DNA of 35,402 bases, from NCBI GenBank assembly GCA_017518105.1, contig JAFWWC010000037.1:1-35402 (forward strand). Reading direction: 5' to 3'. This DNA is from Selenomonadaceae bacterium (GTDB taxonomy: Bacteria > Bacillota > Negativicutes > Selenomonadales > Selenomonadaceae). The notes under the pieces were generated by a model. That model was not told the DNA's origin, did not search any database, and saw only the letters and a program-made list of their open reading frames with translations. Position 1 is the first letter of the stretch. Every line of letters starts with the position of its first letter. The position numbers and the translations under genes were made by a program. This document shows, piece by piece, positions 24,472-33,536 of the stretch.

Positions 24472-24529
24472 TTGCCGCATGAAATGTTTTATCGTTTGAC
24501 TTTGTGATTTTGCGGGAGGGAAATCATTC

Positions 24530-25912
24530 ATGGATTTATCGCAACTATTGACTGACGTAAATGACTTTGTATGGGGTCCGATAATGCTGGCGTTCCTCGT
24601 CGGCACGGGCATTTTCTTAACAATCCGGCTCAAGTTCTTGCCGTGGATTAATCTTTGGTACGCAATCAAGATGATTATGCTACATAAGGCGGACAAGCAA
24701 GGCGACCTATCTCCGTTTCAGTCGCTTATGACGGCTCTTAGCGCGACGGTCGGCACGGGTAATATCGTCGGCGTGGCAACGGCTATGGTTCTGGGCGGAC
24801 CGGGCGCGATTATCTGGATGTGGATAAGTGCGGCGTTCGGGCTGTCGACTAAGTACGGCGAATCCGTTCTTGCCGTCAAATATCGCGAGACGAACTCTGT
24901 CGGTGAGATGGCGGGCGGCCCGATGTACGCGATGAAGAACGGTATCGGCGGTAGCTTCGGCAAGATTATGGCGACGCTCTTTGCACTGTTCGCGGTCTGT
25001 GCGTCATTTGGTATCGGCAACATGACGCAAGCCAATTCAATCAGCTCCGCTTTCCAATCAAGCTTTGGCTGGTCGAGTGAGATAACGGGCGCAATTCTGG
25101 TCGTCTGTTCGTTGGCGGTCTTGATGCGCGGCGTTCACTCAATCGGCAAGGTTTCAAGCTTCATCGTGCCGAGTATGGCGTTCTTTTATATCCTGTTCAC
25201 CGTGATAATTATCATCGTCAATTTTGAGAACGTGCCAGGCGGCTTGGCGATTATGTTCCAAATGGCATTCTCAACTGAGGCTGTTGCGGGCGGCGTCGGC
25301 GGTTCAATCGTCGCTAGCATGTTGACGGCAATGCGTTGGGGCGTGGCTCGTGGCGTCTTTTCCAATGAGGCGGGCTTAGGTTCGGCTCCTATCGCGGCGG
25401 CGGCGGCAAGAACTGACCATGCGTCGCGGCAAGGCTACGTCAACATGACAGGTACTTTCTTCGACACGATGATTATCTGTTTCCTGACTGGTTTGGTTAT
25501 CGCAAGCTCCGGCGTGCTCGGCAGTGTCGACCCTGAGACTGGCAAGCTCGTTTCGGGCGCACCGCTCACTATCATAGCATTCAGCACGGTTTACGGCGAA
25601 GGCGCAAAATATATCGTCTCGATTGCTCTGGCTCTTTTTGCTTACTCGACTATCCTTGGCTGGGAATACTACGGCGAAAAGTCCCTTGAATATCTCGTGA
25701 GCAATCGCAAAGTCATCTACGCTTACAGGTTCCTTTTCAGCTGCATAACCTTTATCGGGGCGACGCAAACCCTTGACGTTGTTTGGAACTTCTCGGATAC
25801 CATGAACGGCTTGATGGCTATCCCGAACCTTATCTGCTTAGTTATGCTCAACAAAGATATTGCTAGCGAGTGCTTCGACTACCAGAAAAATTTCGTTGCT
25901 CAAGGGAAATAA
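24530..25912 (+). CDS. Sodium:alanine/glycine symporter (AGCS family)
   Basis: Inner-membrane amino-acid:cation symporter, 460 residues with about ten to eleven hydrophobic spans. Family landmarks are TALSATVGTGNIVGVATA, GGPGAIIWMWISAAFGLSTKY, GGPMYAMKNG, the helix around GVFSNEAGLGSAPIAAAAA and GWEYYGEKSLEYL. It imports alanine or glycine with Na+ (or H+). ATG 24530 has GGGAGGG 9 nt upstream. It is a monocistronic unit with a consensus promoter and a strong terminator. Confidence 0.93.
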   Translation: MDLSQLLTDVNDFVWGPIMLAFLVGTGIFLTIRLKFLPWINLWYAIKMIMLHKADKQGDLSPFQSLMTALSATVGTGNIVGVATAMVLGGPGAIIWMWISAAFGLSTKYGESVLAVKYRETNSVGEMAGGPMYAMKNGIGGSFGKIMATLFALFAVCASFGIGNMTQANSISSAFQSSFGWSSEITGAILVVCSLAVLMRGVHSIGKVSSFIVPSMAFFYILFTVIIIIVNFENVPGGLAIMFQMAFSTEAVAGGVGGSIVASMLTAMRWGVARGVFSNEAGLGSAPIAAAAARTDHASRQGYVNMTGTFFDTMIICFLTGLVIASSGVLGSVDPETGKLVSGAPLTIIAFSTVYGEGAKYIVSIALALFAYSTILGWEYYGEKSLEYLVSNRKVIYAYRFLFSCITFIGATQTLDVVWNFSDTMNGLMAIPNLICLVMLNKDIASECFDYQKNFVAQGK

Positions 25913-25920
25913 CACAAGAT

Positions 25921-25962
25921 AAAAAGTTTTCCACGGTCTTTGCGGCTGTGGAAAATTTTTTT
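25921..25962 (+). terminator. Terminator after the symporter gene
   Basis: A TTTTCCAC/GTGGAAAA stem (25927-25934 with 25948-25955), with flanking A-run and T7. Confidence 0.9.
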
Positions 25963-26006
25963 GCCCGTTGTACAATGGCGGAAAAGTTTCGGAAGGAGAA
26001 AACACA

Positions 26007-29000
26007 TTGGCTAAGCACAAGACAAAGAAGGTCGACAAGCTAAAAATATCCGCGTGCTACATAGTCAAGGACGTCGCAGAGGATTTGCGCCGCTCGCTGG
26101 AGAGCGTCAAAGGTCATGTCGACGAGATTATTGTTGTCGATACCGGCTCGGCTGATTCGACTGTTGAAGTTGCAAAGAAGTTCGGCGCGAAAGTTTTCCA
26201 CGAGCCTTGGCAAGACGACTTCGCTACGCCCCGCAATGTTGCCCTTCGCGAGGCAAGCGGCGATTGGATTGTTTTCCTAGACGCCGACGAGTATTTCATA
26301 GACGGCACTGCAAAAAATCTTCGACGCGTCATAAAGTCCGCGAAGGCTCCAGGGCTTCTCGTCAATTTGGTCAACGTCAACAAGGACAACGGCAACGCGA
26401 TTATCAATGCCATTCATGTGTTGAGGCTTTTTAAGAAGGCGGCGGGCGTTCACTACGTCGGCAAGATTCATGAGGACGTTTGCATAGAGGACGAGCCTTT
26501 GGAACGCGTCATGGCTCCCGCTAACCTTTTGACGCTTTATCACACGGGCTATTCCTCGTCGATTAGTCAAGCTAAGGCGGAACGGAATTTAAAGTTGTTG
26601 CTTGCCGAGCTCGCCGCGACTGATACGCCCGAAAGAATTTATGCCTATCTTGCCGACGCTTATTACAGTTTGAAGGATTGGTCGAACGTCGAAAAATTTG
26701 CACGCCTTGACCTTGAGGCGAGGGTTAATCCTTCTACACGTCCCATGCGGCTTTTGATTGAGTATTTGGAGCGGGAGCCGGAGCGTTTCGAGGAGTGCTT
26801 TGAACTTTCTAAGCTGGCAGTCGAACGTTATCCTCTCGTGCCGGAGTTCTCCGCTAAACTTGCCGACTGCCTTGCTCATAAAGAAGATTATCGCGGGGCA
26901 GTCAAGGAAATGCGGCGGGCGATTGACAAGGCGAAGACTTATGGCGAGCAATTCGAGTCAACGAATTTTGACGAGGACAAGATAAAACTTGCACAGCATT
27001 TGATTGAGGCTTGGCAGGAAAAAATTGTCCTCACGCCCGAAGAGAAACGCCGCGAGATTTCACGCCTGACCAAAGAGATGGACAACTATTACAAGCAACA
27101 CGACATGGATAAAGCTTTGCTGGTTGCTGATAAAATTTTTAGATTGAAGCCCGATGAACCCGAACCCGTCGAGAAGATTGCTTTCCTTTGCCTTGATTTA
27201 AATAAGGCTAAAGAGGCAGAAGTGGCAGTGGATTATCTGGAAAAAAATTTTCCGCCAACGCCTTATAGAATGTTACTTCGCGCCCGTAGCTTGTCTTTGA
27301 GGAATAAACTTTGGGATTGCATAAAACTCGCCGAAAAAGCTTTGAACTTCGATGGCGTCGATTCTTTCATGAAGAAGGAAATTCATTTCACCATTGCCAT
27401 TGCGTATTTAAAGATGGGCAACGCGACTAAATCATTTGAGCACTATAAATGGAACGCCACCCACGACCTACCCGCCTTAAAAGACCCTGCACAAGCCGCC
27501 CATATAAAAACAACAGAGCGCGAGAATTACAGTAACTATATTTTCGGCTTGTATAAGCAAAACTTCAGCCGAGAAGAAATCTTCGAGGCGACTTGCGGCT
27601 TTAATAAACTTTGCCTAGATATTCCCCGCTACACCCACAACTACAAAAAGCATTCTCGGCACAAAAAAATTCGCGTCGGCTACATCTCTCCAGACCTTAG
27701 GTATCATGTCGTAGCGTTCTTTAGTATGCACCTCTTCAAGAGCTATGACAGGACGCGCTTTGAAGTTTTCCTTTACGCCAACAACGCCGAAGACAACATC
27801 ACCGAGCAATTTAAAGCAACGGTTGACGGCTTCCGAAACATTTTAAACAAACCCGCTGACGAGGTCGCCGCGCAAATGATGAAAGATGAGCTGGATATTC
27901 TATTCGACCTAACAGGGCACACGGCAAATAATTCTTTGACTGTCATGGCTTATAAGCCCGCGCCGATTCAAATCTCTGGCATCGGCTGGTTAGGTTCCAC
28001 GGGGCTGGATACGATTGATTATTTCTTGGCGGACAAGTTCACCGACCCCGAAGGTCTCAACGAAAAATTCTTCACAGAAAAAATCTTGCGGCTCCAACAT
28101 AGTCATTTCTGTTTCGTCTGGCACGAGGTGCCGAGGCTGATAACTCCCGCGCCGTGTCTTAAAACGGGTTACGTAATGTTCGTTAGCTTTAATCGTTTCG
28201 AGAAGATAACCGACGGGATACTCAAGCTCTGGAAAAAGATTCTAGACGCCGTGCCCAAGTCGCGACTATTCTTAAAGGGTTCAGAGTTCAAAACGCAAGA
28301 CGGATTAGATTATGCCCAGGAGCGCATGACGGCAGTTGGCATTGACGTTAGCCGCGTAAAATTCGAGGCTACTGAAAAGAATTACTTAAGAAAGTACGAG
28401 CAAGCGGATATTGCGTTAGATACGTTCCCTTATCCGGGCGGCGGCACCACTTGCGATGCGTTGTATATGGGCGTGCCTGTGATAACTCTGGTCGGCGAGC
28501 GGCACAATTCGCGCTTTGGCTATTCCCTGCTAAAGAATATGGGCTTAGAGGAACTTTGCGCCTTCAGCGAGGAAGAATACGTTCAAAAGGCGGTCGACCT
28601 TGCAAACGATTGGGACAGACTCCGCGAATATCATCAGACGATTCGCCGCAAGCTTGAAGAGTCGCCCGTCATGAACGATACGATTTACATGGGCGAGATT
28701 GAGGACGCTTACGAGAAAATTTTCAATGCGTGGATTAAGGGCGAGCCGTTGCCCGACTTCCCGCAGGAGCCTGAGCCCGTCACCGAGGAGCTTGCCGATA
28801 AATACATCAAGCGGGCGAATGATTACATCCTGCTTGAAAATAGACTCGGCGAGAGCGATTTCCCTAGCCGCTTCGACTTCAAACGCACGCTTTATTATGC
28901 TGAGCTTGCGGCGCAGTGCAAATCTAAACGCGATGCCAAAGTTCTCTTGACGATAGCCGACCGCCGTTTCATGTTAGACGACAATCTCGGCGCGTATGAG

Positions 29001-30389
29001 GCAATGCGCGAGGCTGTGGATTACATTTACTCGGCGGCGGGGGCGATTAATCACTACAGCAAGTTCTTTATCTCGGAGTGTCACAGGAAGCTTGCAAAAT
29101 TAGCGCAAGCTAATGGCAGGCACGTCGAGGCGATTGAACATTTCCAAAAGGCTTTTGAGCTTGCCGAGGACGAGAAAACCCAGATTGAACTTTATGACGC
29201 TTTACTTTTGAGCTTCCACTATCTGGACGTTGCGGCGGAGGATATGGCGGCGTATCACTTCGACTATCAGAACTTTTTCGCGGACGTCAAACCGTTCACG
29301 ACGTATCACAAGCCGCACGAGCGGATTAAGGTTGCTTACATCTCCGGCGACTTCAGACAACATGCGGCGTTCGCTGTGACGTTCGGTTTTATCTCCTGCC
29401 ACGACCGCGCTAAGTTTGAAGTCACCTGCTACAGCAAGAACAAGAAGGACGACGACTACACGGAGCTTTTCAGGCGGGCGGTTGAACACTTCGTCGACGT
29501 TCGGGATTTGTCTGCTGCCGAGCTGGCTAAAAGGATTCACGACGACGAGATTGACATTGCCTTTGACTTGGCGGGGCACACGGGCTGTAACGGCTTGCCG
29601 GCTCTGGCATATCGACCGGCTCCCGTGCAAATCAGCGGGCTTGGTTACATGTCGACGACTGGGCTAAAGGCTATCGATTACTTCATCACGGACGAAATTC
29701 TTGACCCGCCCGGTGAGCACGATAAATATTTTTCCGAGAAGCTCCTGTACATGCCCGCGCAATTCAGCTACGCCCGCCGCGAAAACGTTCCGACTCCAAC
29801 GGGGGCGGCTTGCGTCAAAAATGGTTACGTGACGTTCGGGACGACTTGCCGCTATTCAAAGATTAGCGATGACATGCTTGCCATTTGGATTGAGATTCTT
29901 AACCGCGTGCCCACCGCCAAGCTTTTAATGCGGGCGCAGGAGTTCATCAGCAACCGCACGCAAGACGAGCTTTACGACAAGATGAAACGCCTCGGCTGCG
30001 ATATGGACAGAGTTATCTTCCAACCCGCCCTGCCCGATTACTTTGCGGCGATAAGCGAGATTGACATAATGCTTGATGCTTATCCGTGGGTGGGCGGCAC
30101 CACGACTTTGGACGCTTTGTATATGGGCGTGCCGGTTATCAGCTTTTACAGCGACAGACACTCAACGCGATTTGGCAAAAGTATTCTGCACAGCGTCGGG
30201 CTTGACGAGCTGGCAGTTAATGACGTGGCGGCTTACATAAATACGGCGGTCGGGCTTGCAAATGACTTCGAGACGCTTAACGAACTTCATAAGAGACTGC
30301 GCGACATGTTCGAGACCTCTGACGCCCTAGACCCTATGAAATATTGCCGCTTGCTTGAAAGGAAATTCGCGGAGTTGTTAGGGCGTTGA
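26007..30389 (+). CDS. Giant multidomain glycosyltransferase GT2-TPR-GT41-TPR-GT41
   Basis: A 1460-residue soluble protein. Residues about 12-230 are a GT2 glycosyltransferase (ISACYIVKDVAEDLRRSL, DTGSADST, FLDADEYF). About 230-550 is helical TPR repeat. About 555-910 is a SPINDLY/O-GlcNAc-transferase (GT41) domain: GYISPDLRYH with the active-site histidine, DILFDLTGHTANNS, the lysine in FNRFEKI, and DTFPYPGGGTTCDALYMGVPVIT. A second TPR block (about 950-1100) leads to a second GT41 domain (about 1105-1460; AYISGDFRQH, FDLAGHTG, DAYPWVGGTTTLDALYMGVPVIS). All three catalytic domains keep their motifs, so it may build a glycan on proteins stepwise. The frame opens at 25968, but TTG 26007 has AAGGAG at 8 nt. 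Confidence 0.9.
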   Translation: MAKHKTKKVDKLKISACYIVKDVAEDLRRSLESVKGHVDEIIVVDTGSADSTVEVAKKFGAKVFHEPWQDDFATPRNVALREASGDWIVFLDADEYFIDGTAKNLRRVIKSAKAPGLLVNLVNVNKDNGNAIINAIHVLRLFKKAAGVHYVGKIHEDVCIEDEPLERVMAPANLLTLYHTGYSSSISQAKAERNLKLLLAELAATDTPERIYAYLADAYYSLKDWSNVEKFARLDLEARVNPSTRPMRLLIEYLEREPERFEECFELSKLAVERYPLVPEFSAKLADCLAHKEDYRGAVKEMRRAIDKAKTYGEQFESTNFDEDKIKLAQHLIEAWQEKIVLTPEEKRREISRLTKEMDNYYKQHDMDKALLVADKIFRLKPDEPEPVEKIAFLCLDLNKAKEAEVAVDYLEKNFPPTPYRMLLRARSLSLRNKLWDCIKLAEKALNFDGVDSFMKKEIHFTIAIAYLKMGNATKSFEHYKWNATHDLPALKDPAQAAHIKTTERENYSNYIFGLYKQNFSREEIFEATCGFNKLCLDIPRYTHNYKKHSRHKKIRVGYISPDLRYHVVAFFSMHLFKSYDRTRFEVFLYANNAEDNITEQFKATVDGFRNILNKPADEVAAQMMKDELDILFDLTGHTANNSLTVMAYKPAPIQISGIGWLGSTGLDTIDYFLADKFTDPEGLNEKFFTEKILRLQHSHFCFVWHEVPRLITPAPCLKTGYVMFVSFNRFEKITDGILKLWKKILDAVPKSRLFLKGSEFKTQDGLDYAQERMTAVGIDVSRVKFEATEKNYLRKYEQADIALDTFPYPGGGTTCDALYMGVPVITLVGERHNSRFGYSLLKNMGLEELCAFSEEEYVQKAVDLANDWDRLREYHQTIRRKLEESPVMNDTIYMGEIEDAYEKIFNAWIKGEPLPDFPQEPEPVTEELADKYIKRANDYILLENRLGESDFPSRFDFKRTLYYAELAAQCKSKRDAKVLLTIADRRFMLDDNLGAYEAMREAVDYIYSAAGAINHYSKFFISECHRKLAKLAQANGRHVEAIEHFQKAFELAEDEKTQIELYDALLLSFHYLDVAAEDMAAYHFDYQNFFADVKPFTTYHKPHERIKVAYISGDFRQHAAFAVTFGFISCHDRAKFEVTCYSKNKKDDDYTELFRRAVEHFVDVRDLSAAELAKRIHDDEIDIAFDLAGHTGCNGLPALAYRPAPVQISGLGYMSTTGLKAIDYFITDEILDPPGEHDKYFSEKLLYMPAQFSYARRENVPTPTGAACVKNGYVTFGTTCRYSKISDDMLAIWIEILNRVPTAKLLMRAQEFISNRTQDELYDKMKRLGCDMDRVIFQPALPDYFAAISEIDIMLDAYPWVGGTTTLDALYMGVPVISFYSDRHSTRFGKSILHSVGLDELAVNDVAAYINTAVGLANDFETLNELHKRLRDMFETSDALDPMKYCRLLERKFAELLGR

Positions 30390-30406
30390 AAGGTTTCAAT
30401 TTCTTC

Positions 30407-30435
30407 TTTACATTTCAGCGGAAATTTTCTAAAAT
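30407..30435 (+). promoter_or_regulatory. Promoter of pfkA
   Basis: TTTACA (30407-30412), a 17 nt spacer, then TAAAAT (30430-30435). The leader is about 45 nt. Confidence 0.7.
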
Positions 30436-30486
30436 AGCCGCGTGAATATTCAGCTTTAGAAAGATTGAGTGGGAGGGGATTGAGTA

Positions 30487-31449
30487 ATGTTAAAAAGTAT
30501 CGCGGTAATGACCTCAGGCGGCGACAGCCCCGGCATGAATGCGGCGGCACGTGCGGTCGTGAGAACTGCGCTTTATGAGGGCGTGAAGGTTTTCGGAATC
30601 AATAACGGCTATAAAGGCATGCTCGCAGATGATATAGTTGAGTTGCAGAGACGCTCTGTAAGTGACTTGATTCAGCGCGGCGGCACGTTCTTGGGAACGG
30701 CTCGTTGCAAAGAGTTCAAGACAGAGGAAGGACGCCGCAAGGGTCTGGAAAATCTTCAAAAGCACGGCATCGAAGGCTTGGTCATAATCGGCGGCGACGG
30801 TTCCTTGACTGGCGGCTCACTGCTCAGCAAGATGGGCGGCATTCCGATTGTCGGCTTGCCTGGCACGATTGACAATGACGTTTGGGGCACGGATTACACA
30901 ATCGGTTGCGACACGGCGGCTAATACTGCGGTTGAGGCGATTAACAAGCTCCGCGACACGGCGTCGGCTCATCGTCGTATCATGGTCGTCGAGGTCATGG
31001 GGCACACGTCTGGTTGGCTCGCTATGGTTTCTGGCATTGCCTCTGGCGCGGAATATATCATCGTCCCCGAAGTTAAATACAATATCGACGAGATGTGCGA
31101 AGAGATTGTCGAGTCCTATAAGAGCGGTCGCCGTTATACGATTATCGTCGTGGCGGAGGGCGCGTGCAGTGGCGTCGGCTTAAAGAACGTCGTTCAAGAG
31201 AAGACCGGCATTGATACCCGCGTATCGATTCTCGGACACATTCAGCGCGGCGGCTCCCCGACAGTCGAAGACCGCATGAAGGCTTCCCAGCTTGGCGAAC
31301 GTGCTGCCCTGGCGATTATCTCTGGCGTGTCCAATGTCGTCTTCGGTTTCGACGAGGGCAAAGTCGTTTCGATAAACCTGTTTGATTCGGTCAATAACAA
31401 GAAGCCGCTCGACCCAGAACTTGTGCGTTTGGCGAGTGTGCTTGTCTGA
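30487..31449 (+). CDS. pfkA: 6-phosphofructokinase
   Basis: ATP-dependent phosphofructokinase, 320 residues (E. coli PfkA is 320), the committed step of glycolysis. Ligand motifs are GGDSPGMNAA (11-20), GGDGS (102-106, ATP), PGTIDND (125-131, catalytic Asp), and QRGGSPTVEDR near residue 255. The GGDGS motif points to the ATP rather than the pyrophosphate enzyme. ATG 30487 has GGGAGGGG about 8 nt upstream. An AtpZ-like gene starts 3 nt after its stop. Confidence 0.96.
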   Translation: MLKSIAVMTSGGDSPGMNAAARAVVRTALYEGVKVFGINNGYKGMLADDIVELQRRSVSDLIQRGGTFLGTARCKEFKTEEGRRKGLENLQKHGIEGLVIIGGDGSLTGGSLLSKMGGIPIVGLPGTIDNDVWGTDYTIGCDTAANTAVEAINKLRDTASAHRRIMVVEVMGHTSGWLAMVSGIASGAEYIIVPEVKYNIDEMCEEIVESYKSGRRYTIIVVAEGACSGVGLKNVVQEKTGIDTRVSILGHIQRGGSPTVEDRMKASQLGERAALAIISGVSNVVFGFDEGKVVSINLFDSVNNKKPLDPELVRLASVLV

Positions 31450-31452
31450 CAT

Positions 31453-31659
31453 ATGAATAACTTTTGGAAAGCGGCGGCGATTCTCTCAGGCGTTGGGATT
31501 TATATCGCCGCCGTGATTTTTATTTGTCTGTACTTAGGCGGGCTTGTCGATGATTACTTTCAGCTCGGCGGCAAGGGGCGTCTCTTAGGAATTGTCTTGG
31601 GTTTCCCTGTCGCGGGTTATTCCGTTTATCGACAGCTTAAGCACAACGGATTTCTTTGA
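31453..31659 (+). CDS. AtpZ/AtpI-like small membrane protein
   Basis: A 68-residue protein with two membrane spans (about 7-29 and 41-60) around a LGGLVDDYF loop, and a C-terminal GFPVAGYSVYRQLK. This matches the AtpZ/AtpI family linked to F0F1-ATPase assembly or Mg/Ca transport. ATG 31453 has no ribosome site of its own and lies 3 nt after the pfkA stop, so it is probably translationally coupled. No atp operon is in the window, which makes the location odd. Confidence 0.7.
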   Translation: MNNFWKAAAILSGVGIYIAAVIFICLYLGGLVDDYFQLGGKGRLLGIVLGFPVAGYSVYRQLKHNGFL

Positions 31660-31685
31660 AAAACTTTTCTTTGCTCGTCCAAAGA

Positions 31686-31702
31686 CCCGCTTTAAAAGCG
31701 GG
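31686..31702. repeat. Palindrome CCCGCTT-N3-AAGCGGG (copy 2)
   Basis: The same 7-bp arms as the element at 22974-22990, here between the AtpZ-like gene and the GH32 gene. No T-run follows. Confidence 0.5.
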
Positions 31703-31725
31703 GGAATAGTGAGGGCATTTACACT

Positions 31726-31745
31726 GGATGCAACGTTCACGTTGC
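31726..31745. repeat. GGATGCAACGT palindrome (copy 2)
   Basis: GCAACGT-TC-ACGTTGC inverted repeat with the same left arm as 12872-12894. Confidence 0.5.
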
Positions 31746-31753
31746 CGCGGCGA

Positions 31754-31782
31754 GAGCCGTCATCCATGACGGCTCCTTTATT
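31754..31782 (+). terminator. Terminator after pfkA and the AtpZ-like gene
   Basis: A 9-bp perfect GAGCCGTCA/TGACGGCTC stem with a 4 nt loop, followed by CTTTATT. Confidence 0.7.
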
Positions 31783-31832
31783 ACGGGAATTGTATTTCGA
31801 TTACATCATGAATTTAGATGAGGAGAGATTTT

Positions 31833-33380
31833 ATGGCAGAACAGATTTTGGACTTCAAAACATTTTCGCAGGTGACGGACGCCCGCTGGTATCCGCGCTA
31901 TCACCTCGCTGCGCCGTTCGGTTGGTGCAACGACCCCAACGGCATGTGCTACTACAAGGGGCAATATCATTTCTTCTATCAGCATTATCCTTACGCGCCG
32001 CAATGGGGTCCGATGCATTGGGGGCACGCCGTCAGCGACGACCTTGCTTATTGGAAGCATTTGCCCATTGCTTTAAAGCCCGATGCGCCTTATGAAACTG
32101 GCGGCGGCTGTTTTTCGGGCAGTGCCATCGAAAAGGACGGCAAACTTTATCTCATGTACACCGGGCACCTTAGCGCGACGCCGGAGGAAGAAGCCGCGAT
32201 TGGCTACGGGCATATCGAATTTCAATGCCTTGCTTACTCGGAAGATGGCGTTCACTTTGAGAAATCCGAAAGAAATCCGATTATCGAAGACAGCGACGTT
32301 GAGGACAAAGATATTTCTATCCATGACATTCGCGACCCAAAAGTTTGGGAGCACAACGGAAAATATTATGCTGTTCTCGGCTCGCGGACGCCCGATATGG
32401 CGCATGGGCAAATTCTTCTGTTCGTGTCGAAGGATTTAACCACGTCTTGGAGGTTAAAAGCCATTTCCGCCCGCAGTGAAGGTAATCTCGGTGCAATGTG
32501 GGAATGCCCAAACTTTGCAGAGATTGACGGGCAAGACGTGTTGGTTTTCTCGCCTATGGACTTGAGAACCGACGACGGAACTTTTTATCACGACAAAGCG
32601 GCGGGGGTTCTTATCGGCAAGCTCAATTACAAGACTGGAATTTTTAAGCACGGCGACTTCCAATACCTCGACAAGGGCTTTGACTTCTACGCGCCGCAAG
32701 TCATGCAGACGCCCGACGGTCGCACGATTATGATTGCCTGGCTTGATATGTGGAATGTTGACATGCACGAGGCAAAAGACGGTTGGGCAGGGCAAATGAC
32801 TGTTCCGCGCGAACTCTACGTTAAAAACGGAAAAATCATCTCCACGCCCGCCAAAGAACTCGAAAAGCTCCGCAAGTGGAAGCCGATAACTTTTGGAAAC
32901 GTCGTTATTGACGAGGCGACGACCTTTGATGGCGTTTCGGGCGAGGCTTACGAACTTGTCCTGACGATTGACGCCGCGAAGTCGAAAAAGTTTTCAATCG
33001 CCTTGCGTGCCTCCGAACTCGAACAGACCGTTCTGACTTACAATTCAAGCGGCGTGTTCAAGCTTGACCGCACGAACGCCGGCGAAGTAATCAATGGAAT
33101 AGCGTCTGTCCGCGAAATTCAGATTGAGCCGCAAGACAAGCTCAAGCTCCATATTTTTATCGACCGCTCAAGCGTGGAAGTTTTCATCAACGACGGCGCG
33201 GAAGTTCTTTCGGCGAGGATTTATCCTAAGCGCACGTCCCAGAAAGTTATTTTCACGCCCGAAGCTGAAACGCTCGTAATTGATTCGCTGGAGTATTACA
33301 AGCTCGATTTCGGCTTGCCGCACCCGCACATCAAAGATACGGTTGTCGACGTGACCAAAGAGTTTCCGTTCCTGAAGTAA
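31833..33380 (+). CDS. scrB: GH32 beta-fructosidase (sucrose-6-phosphate hydrolase)
   Basis: Glycoside hydrolase family 32 enzyme, 515 residues, without a signal peptide, so cytoplasmic. It cleaves sucrose or sucrose-6-phosphate, or short fructans. The five-blade propeller carries the nucleophile D34 in WCNDPNG, the transition-state stabiliser in IRDPK (about residue 167) and the acid/base E224 in WECPN. The C-terminal beta-sandwich includes DRSSVEVFINDG. The frame extends to 31818, but ATG 31833 has GAGGAGAG at 5-6 nt. No PTS or regulator is adjacent; pfkA is just upstream. The choice of substrate is an inference from family and location. Confidence 0.9.
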   Translation: MAEQILDFKTFSQVTDARWYPRYHLAAPFGWCNDPNGMCYYKGQYHFFYQHYPYAPQWGPMHWGHAVSDDLAYWKHLPIALKPDAPYETGGGCFSGSAIEKDGKLYLMYTGHLSATPEEEAAIGYGHIEFQCLAYSEDGVHFEKSERNPIIEDSDVEDKDISIHDIRDPKVWEHNGKYYAVLGSRTPDMAHGQILLFVSKDLTTSWRLKAISARSEGNLGAMWECPNFAEIDGQDVLVFSPMDLRTDDGTFYHDKAAGVLIGKLNYKTGIFKHGDFQYLDKGFDFYAPQVMQTPDGRTIMIAWLDMWNVDMHEAKDGWAGQMTVPRELYVKNGKIISTPAKELEKLRKWKPITFGNVVIDEATTFDGVSGEAYELVLTIDAAKSKKFSIALRASELEQTVLTYNSSGVFKLDRTNAGEVINGIASVREIQIEPQDKLKLHIFIDRSSVEVFINDGAEVLSARIYPKRTSQKVIFTPEAETLVIDSLEYYKLDFGLPHPHIKDTVVDVTKEFPFLK

Positions 33381-33399
33381 AAAATTTCTTGCACAAAAA

Positions 33400-33434
33400 A
33401 ACCGCTCCGAATTTTGGGGCGGTTAATTTTTTTT
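33400..33434 (+). terminator. Terminator after the GH32 gene
   Basis: An AACCGCTCC/GGGGCGGTT stem (9 bp, one G.U) with a 7 nt loop, followed by AATTTTTTTT. Confidence 0.9.
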
Positions 33435-33440
33435 GAGCAC

Positions 33441-33473
33441 AAAAAAGAGCCCCGACATTTAGCCGAGGCTCTT
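33441..33473 (-). terminator. Terminator after the RTX-like gene
   Basis: On the minus strand a 10-bp AAGAGCCTCG/CGGGGCTCTT stem is followed by T6. It backs onto the GH32 terminator, as expected for convergent genes. Confidence 0.85.
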
Positions 33474-33536
33474 GAACCAAAGATTCAGTTCAGGTTATTT
33501 GATTCGTTCTATCTCCGTGCTAGGTTTTAGCCCAGA

